This document shows, one piece after another, positions 18,968 to 20,295 of a stretch of 20,295 bases of DNA. The position numbers and the translations under genes were made by a program. Every line of letters starts with the position of its first letter. Positions within the stretch are counted from its first letter, which is position 1. Under the pieces are notes generated by a model. The model saw only the letters and a program-made list of their open reading frames with translations, was not told the origin of the DNA and did not search any database. Location of the stretch: positions 1-20,295 of the IMG/VR virus record IMGVR_UViG_3300037502_002221; one strand, given 5' to 3'. The DNA comes from a virus.

Positions 18968-19299
18968 GAAATCTCCCGACCCGACGCTCGGATGTTGATG
19001 GACGTGGCCGTGGAGGCAATCGTTGAGATAAAGCCCCCAGGCGCTAGCACCTGCCCCACGATCTCGGGGAACGTATAGGTTTCCGAGGGCAGCAGGGTCT
19101 TAGCCTTGATAACAAGGTTTTGGTTGCCGGACGTGTCCAAGGCGGTCACGAGGTTAATTGAGATCGTTCGGGCAGACGTGTCGTAGTTCGTCGCCGTGAA
19201 CTTGTCGATAATCGTCGTCACGTTAGTCGCCGTGTACTGCGTGGTCTGCGAGGACTCCGCAATTTTGGACGGGACTAGGACTCTGACTTGAACTGCCAT
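18964..19299 (-). CDS. Small beta-rich virion-associated protein of unknown function (111 aa)
   Basis: A 111-residue protein starting MAVQVRVLVPSKIAESSQTT. The ATG at 19299 was chosen because GAGG lies six bases before it; the frame is open further upstream but those codons overlap the glycine-rich gene. The sequence is Thr/Ser/Ile/Val-rich with alternating strands (QYTATNVTTIIDKFTATNYD, ARTISINLVTAL, NLVIKAKTLLPSETYTFPEI), a likely beta sandwich. Its position behind the fibre genes suggests a tail or head decoration role, but I recognise no named family. It ends in a GTGA overlap with the acetyltransferase. Confidence 0.7.
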   Translation of the reverse strand: MAVQVRVLVPSKIAESSQTTQYTATNVTTIIDKFTATNYDTSARTISINLVTALDTSGNQNLVIKAKTLLPSETYTFPEIVGQVLAPGGFISTIASTATSINIRASGREIS

Positions 19300-19306
19300 A
19301 ATGACC

Positions 19307-19978
19307 TCAGCTAAATACGAATCTGACGCGGCCGTTAAGTCCCGGCTGGCCGTCATTGCCGCCGAATATCGGATCGCCGCCGTCGCCGCCACCGCCCGCT
19401 GTCAAGTTTGCGACACCGAGGACACTTGCCGCACCGGCCTGCTCTTGCACCGCACCGCCGTTACCATCGGTATTGGTCGTAGCGCCGCCCGAAGCCGTGC
19501 CACCCGCGCCTTGGTTGCCGCCGTTGACACCGAACGCGCCGCCACCGCCTGCGCCTCCGGTACTAATCATTGCGGCAATAGTAAACGTGCCAGAGGAAAC
19601 CGTCGATGTTCCGCCCGCATAGCCCGTGGCATTGCCTGCAACGCCATTAGCGCCTGCTGCGCCAACCGCCCAAACCAAGGTCTTGTCGGTGTCGCCACCG
19701 ACCACAGCGACTACGGTTTTGGTATACGCGCCCGAGCCGCCGCCGCCGCCGGGGTTAGACTGGGTTTCGATGCCGCCGCCGTCTAAAAAGATGATGCTTT
19801 CGATGCCCCACCCGCCACCGCCTCCGCCGCCCCATGCCTCGATGGTCAGCGTCGTAAAGCTAAGTGCCGTGATGTCGGGGAACACCAGCGTGCCCGACCC
19901 TTGGGAATAGTCGTAGACGCCCGCTCCGGTACCTCCGGTCGTGCCTGCAATCGCGGCTGCGAGCGTAGCGCCGCCCAT
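19307..19978 (-). CDS. Glycine-rich tail tip / adhesin-like protein (223 aa)
   Basis: Translating from the ATG at 19978, which overlaps the upstream TAA (TAATG), gives 223 residues, about 30 per cent glycine by count. A GTG at 20008 would add ten residues but lies within the upstream gene. After a short N-terminus and a beta strand (TLVFPDITALSFTTLTIEAW, about 30-49) come WGGGGGGGWG and further glycine runs (GGGGG, GGAGGGG, AGGGGDGG) alternating with short hydrophobic strands. Glycine-rich domains of this kind occur at phage fibre tips, and polyglycine-II bundles are known from the T-even-like S16 adhesin gp38. It may recognise the host surface, or cap the upstream fibre. The low-complexity DNA makes it a likely recombination target. 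Confidence 0.72.
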   Translation of the reverse strand: MGGATLAAAIAGTTGGTGAGVYDYSQGSGTLVFPDITALSFTTLTIEAWGGGGGGGWGIESIIFLDGGGIETQSNPGGGGGSGAYTKTVVAVVGGDTDKTLVWAVGAAGANGVAGNATGYAGGTSTVSSGTFTIAAMISTGGAGGGGAFGVNGGNQGAGGTASGGATTNTDGNGGAVQEQAGAASVLGVANLTAGGGGDGGDPIFGGNDGQPGLNGRVRFVFS

Positions 19979-20295
19979 TAGGTCAACCCCGCTCCGCTGA
20001 TCAGCCACGAGGTCGCCGCAATCTTGACGCAGGTGGCAATACCGTTTTGCGCGAGCGTGCGGGTGCCGGTCGTCGTGCTGTTGGCAAGCGTCAGCGTGTC
20101 GGTCGTAATCGCAATCGACAGCGCCGATGAGTTGATATTGACGACAATAAACACCGTGCCCACAGGGAACGCGACCGCGCTGTTAGCCGGAATGGTCAGC
20201 GTCTTGCTAGTGCCGTTCATCAGAATCGACTTGCCGCGATCCGACAGCGCCAGCGTGTAACTGTCCGTATGGGAGTTCTGCGGGGCGTCTCGATA
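19978..20295 (-). CDS. Tail fibre / virion protein, C-terminal part (runs off the right edge)
   Basis: The minus-strand frame is open from the right edge to TAA at 19978-19980; 105 residues are in the window. The methionine at 20220 is internal, since the codons before it (YRDAPQNSHTDSYTLALSDR, then GKSIL) continue the same domain. The sequence, with YTLALSDRGKSILMNG, TLTIPANSAVAFPVGTVFIV, TLANSTTTGTRTLAQNGIAT and a closing WLISGAGL, is a beta-rich repeat found at the C-terminus of many phage fibre or tail proteins. It is followed by, and overlaps by one base (TAATG), the glycine-rich protein, an arrangement like fibre plus tip adhesin. Confidence 0.75.
   Translation of the reverse strand, partial: YRDAPQNSHTDSYTLALSDRGKSILMNGTSKTLTIPANSAVAFPVGTVFIVVNINSSALSIAITTDTLTLANSTTTGTRTLAQNGIATCVKIAATSWLISGAGLT

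Overview
The window is a piece of a tailed double-stranded DNA phage or prophage, about 20.3 kb, GC-rich, with gene-to-gene overlaps of 1-4 bases almost everywhere. The gene set (terminase, family A DNA polymerase, SF3-type primase-helicase, DUF2800-type nuclease, VRR-NUC nuclease, SNF2 helicase, P22-like DNA-transfer/ejection-type proteins, endolysin/holin region, glycine-rich tip protein) fits a podovirus-like phage of a GC-rich proteobacterium, perhaps a betaproteobacterium. The host assignment is inference only. I see no integrase, repressor, tRNA, rRNA, insertion sequence or CRISPR array.

Layout, left to right. (1) 1-1650, minus strand: terminase large subunit (runs off the left edge) and a terminase-small-subunit-like gene. 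(2) 1651-2286: a 636-base noncoding region packed with TGGGTCA/TGACCCA repeats, a 35-bp duplication, a 17-bp inverted repeat, G-tracts, a GC palindrome and an AT-rich stretch, ending in a sigma70-type promoter. It looks like a replication origin and/or control region. (3) 2287-4579, plus strand: an early-type operon with a 51-aa membrane peptide, a shortened DNA polymerase sliding-clamp (beta) homologue and a chain of very small stop-start-overlapping genes. (4) 4550-10899, minus strand: the replication operon, read as DUF2800-type nuclease, a conserved protein in the usual SSB slot, zinc-ribbon protein, family A DNA polymerase, primase-helicase. (5) 10986-12755, plus strand: VRR-NUC nuclease, SNF2 helicase and a 59-aa protein, driven by a promoter whose -35 box overlaps that of the divergent replication operon. 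(6) 12752-20295, minus strand: late genes. Transcription enters from the right edge with a fibre-like protein, glycine-rich protein, small beta-rich protein, GNAT acetyltransferase, three probable ejection/internal virion proteins, three small membrane proteins and a T4-type lysozyme.

The operons meet in two convergent overlaps (4550-4579 and 12752-12755) and two divergent control regions (1651-2286 and 10900-10985). The two plus-strand promoters and the minus-strand replication promoter share the word TTGACAAG or its near-complement, so they are probably read by unmodified host RNA polymerase early in infection. The most unusual items are the repeat-dense region, the clamp homologue that keeps domain 2 but apparently only half of domain 3, and the back-to-back promoter pair with an apparently leaderless nuclease transcript.
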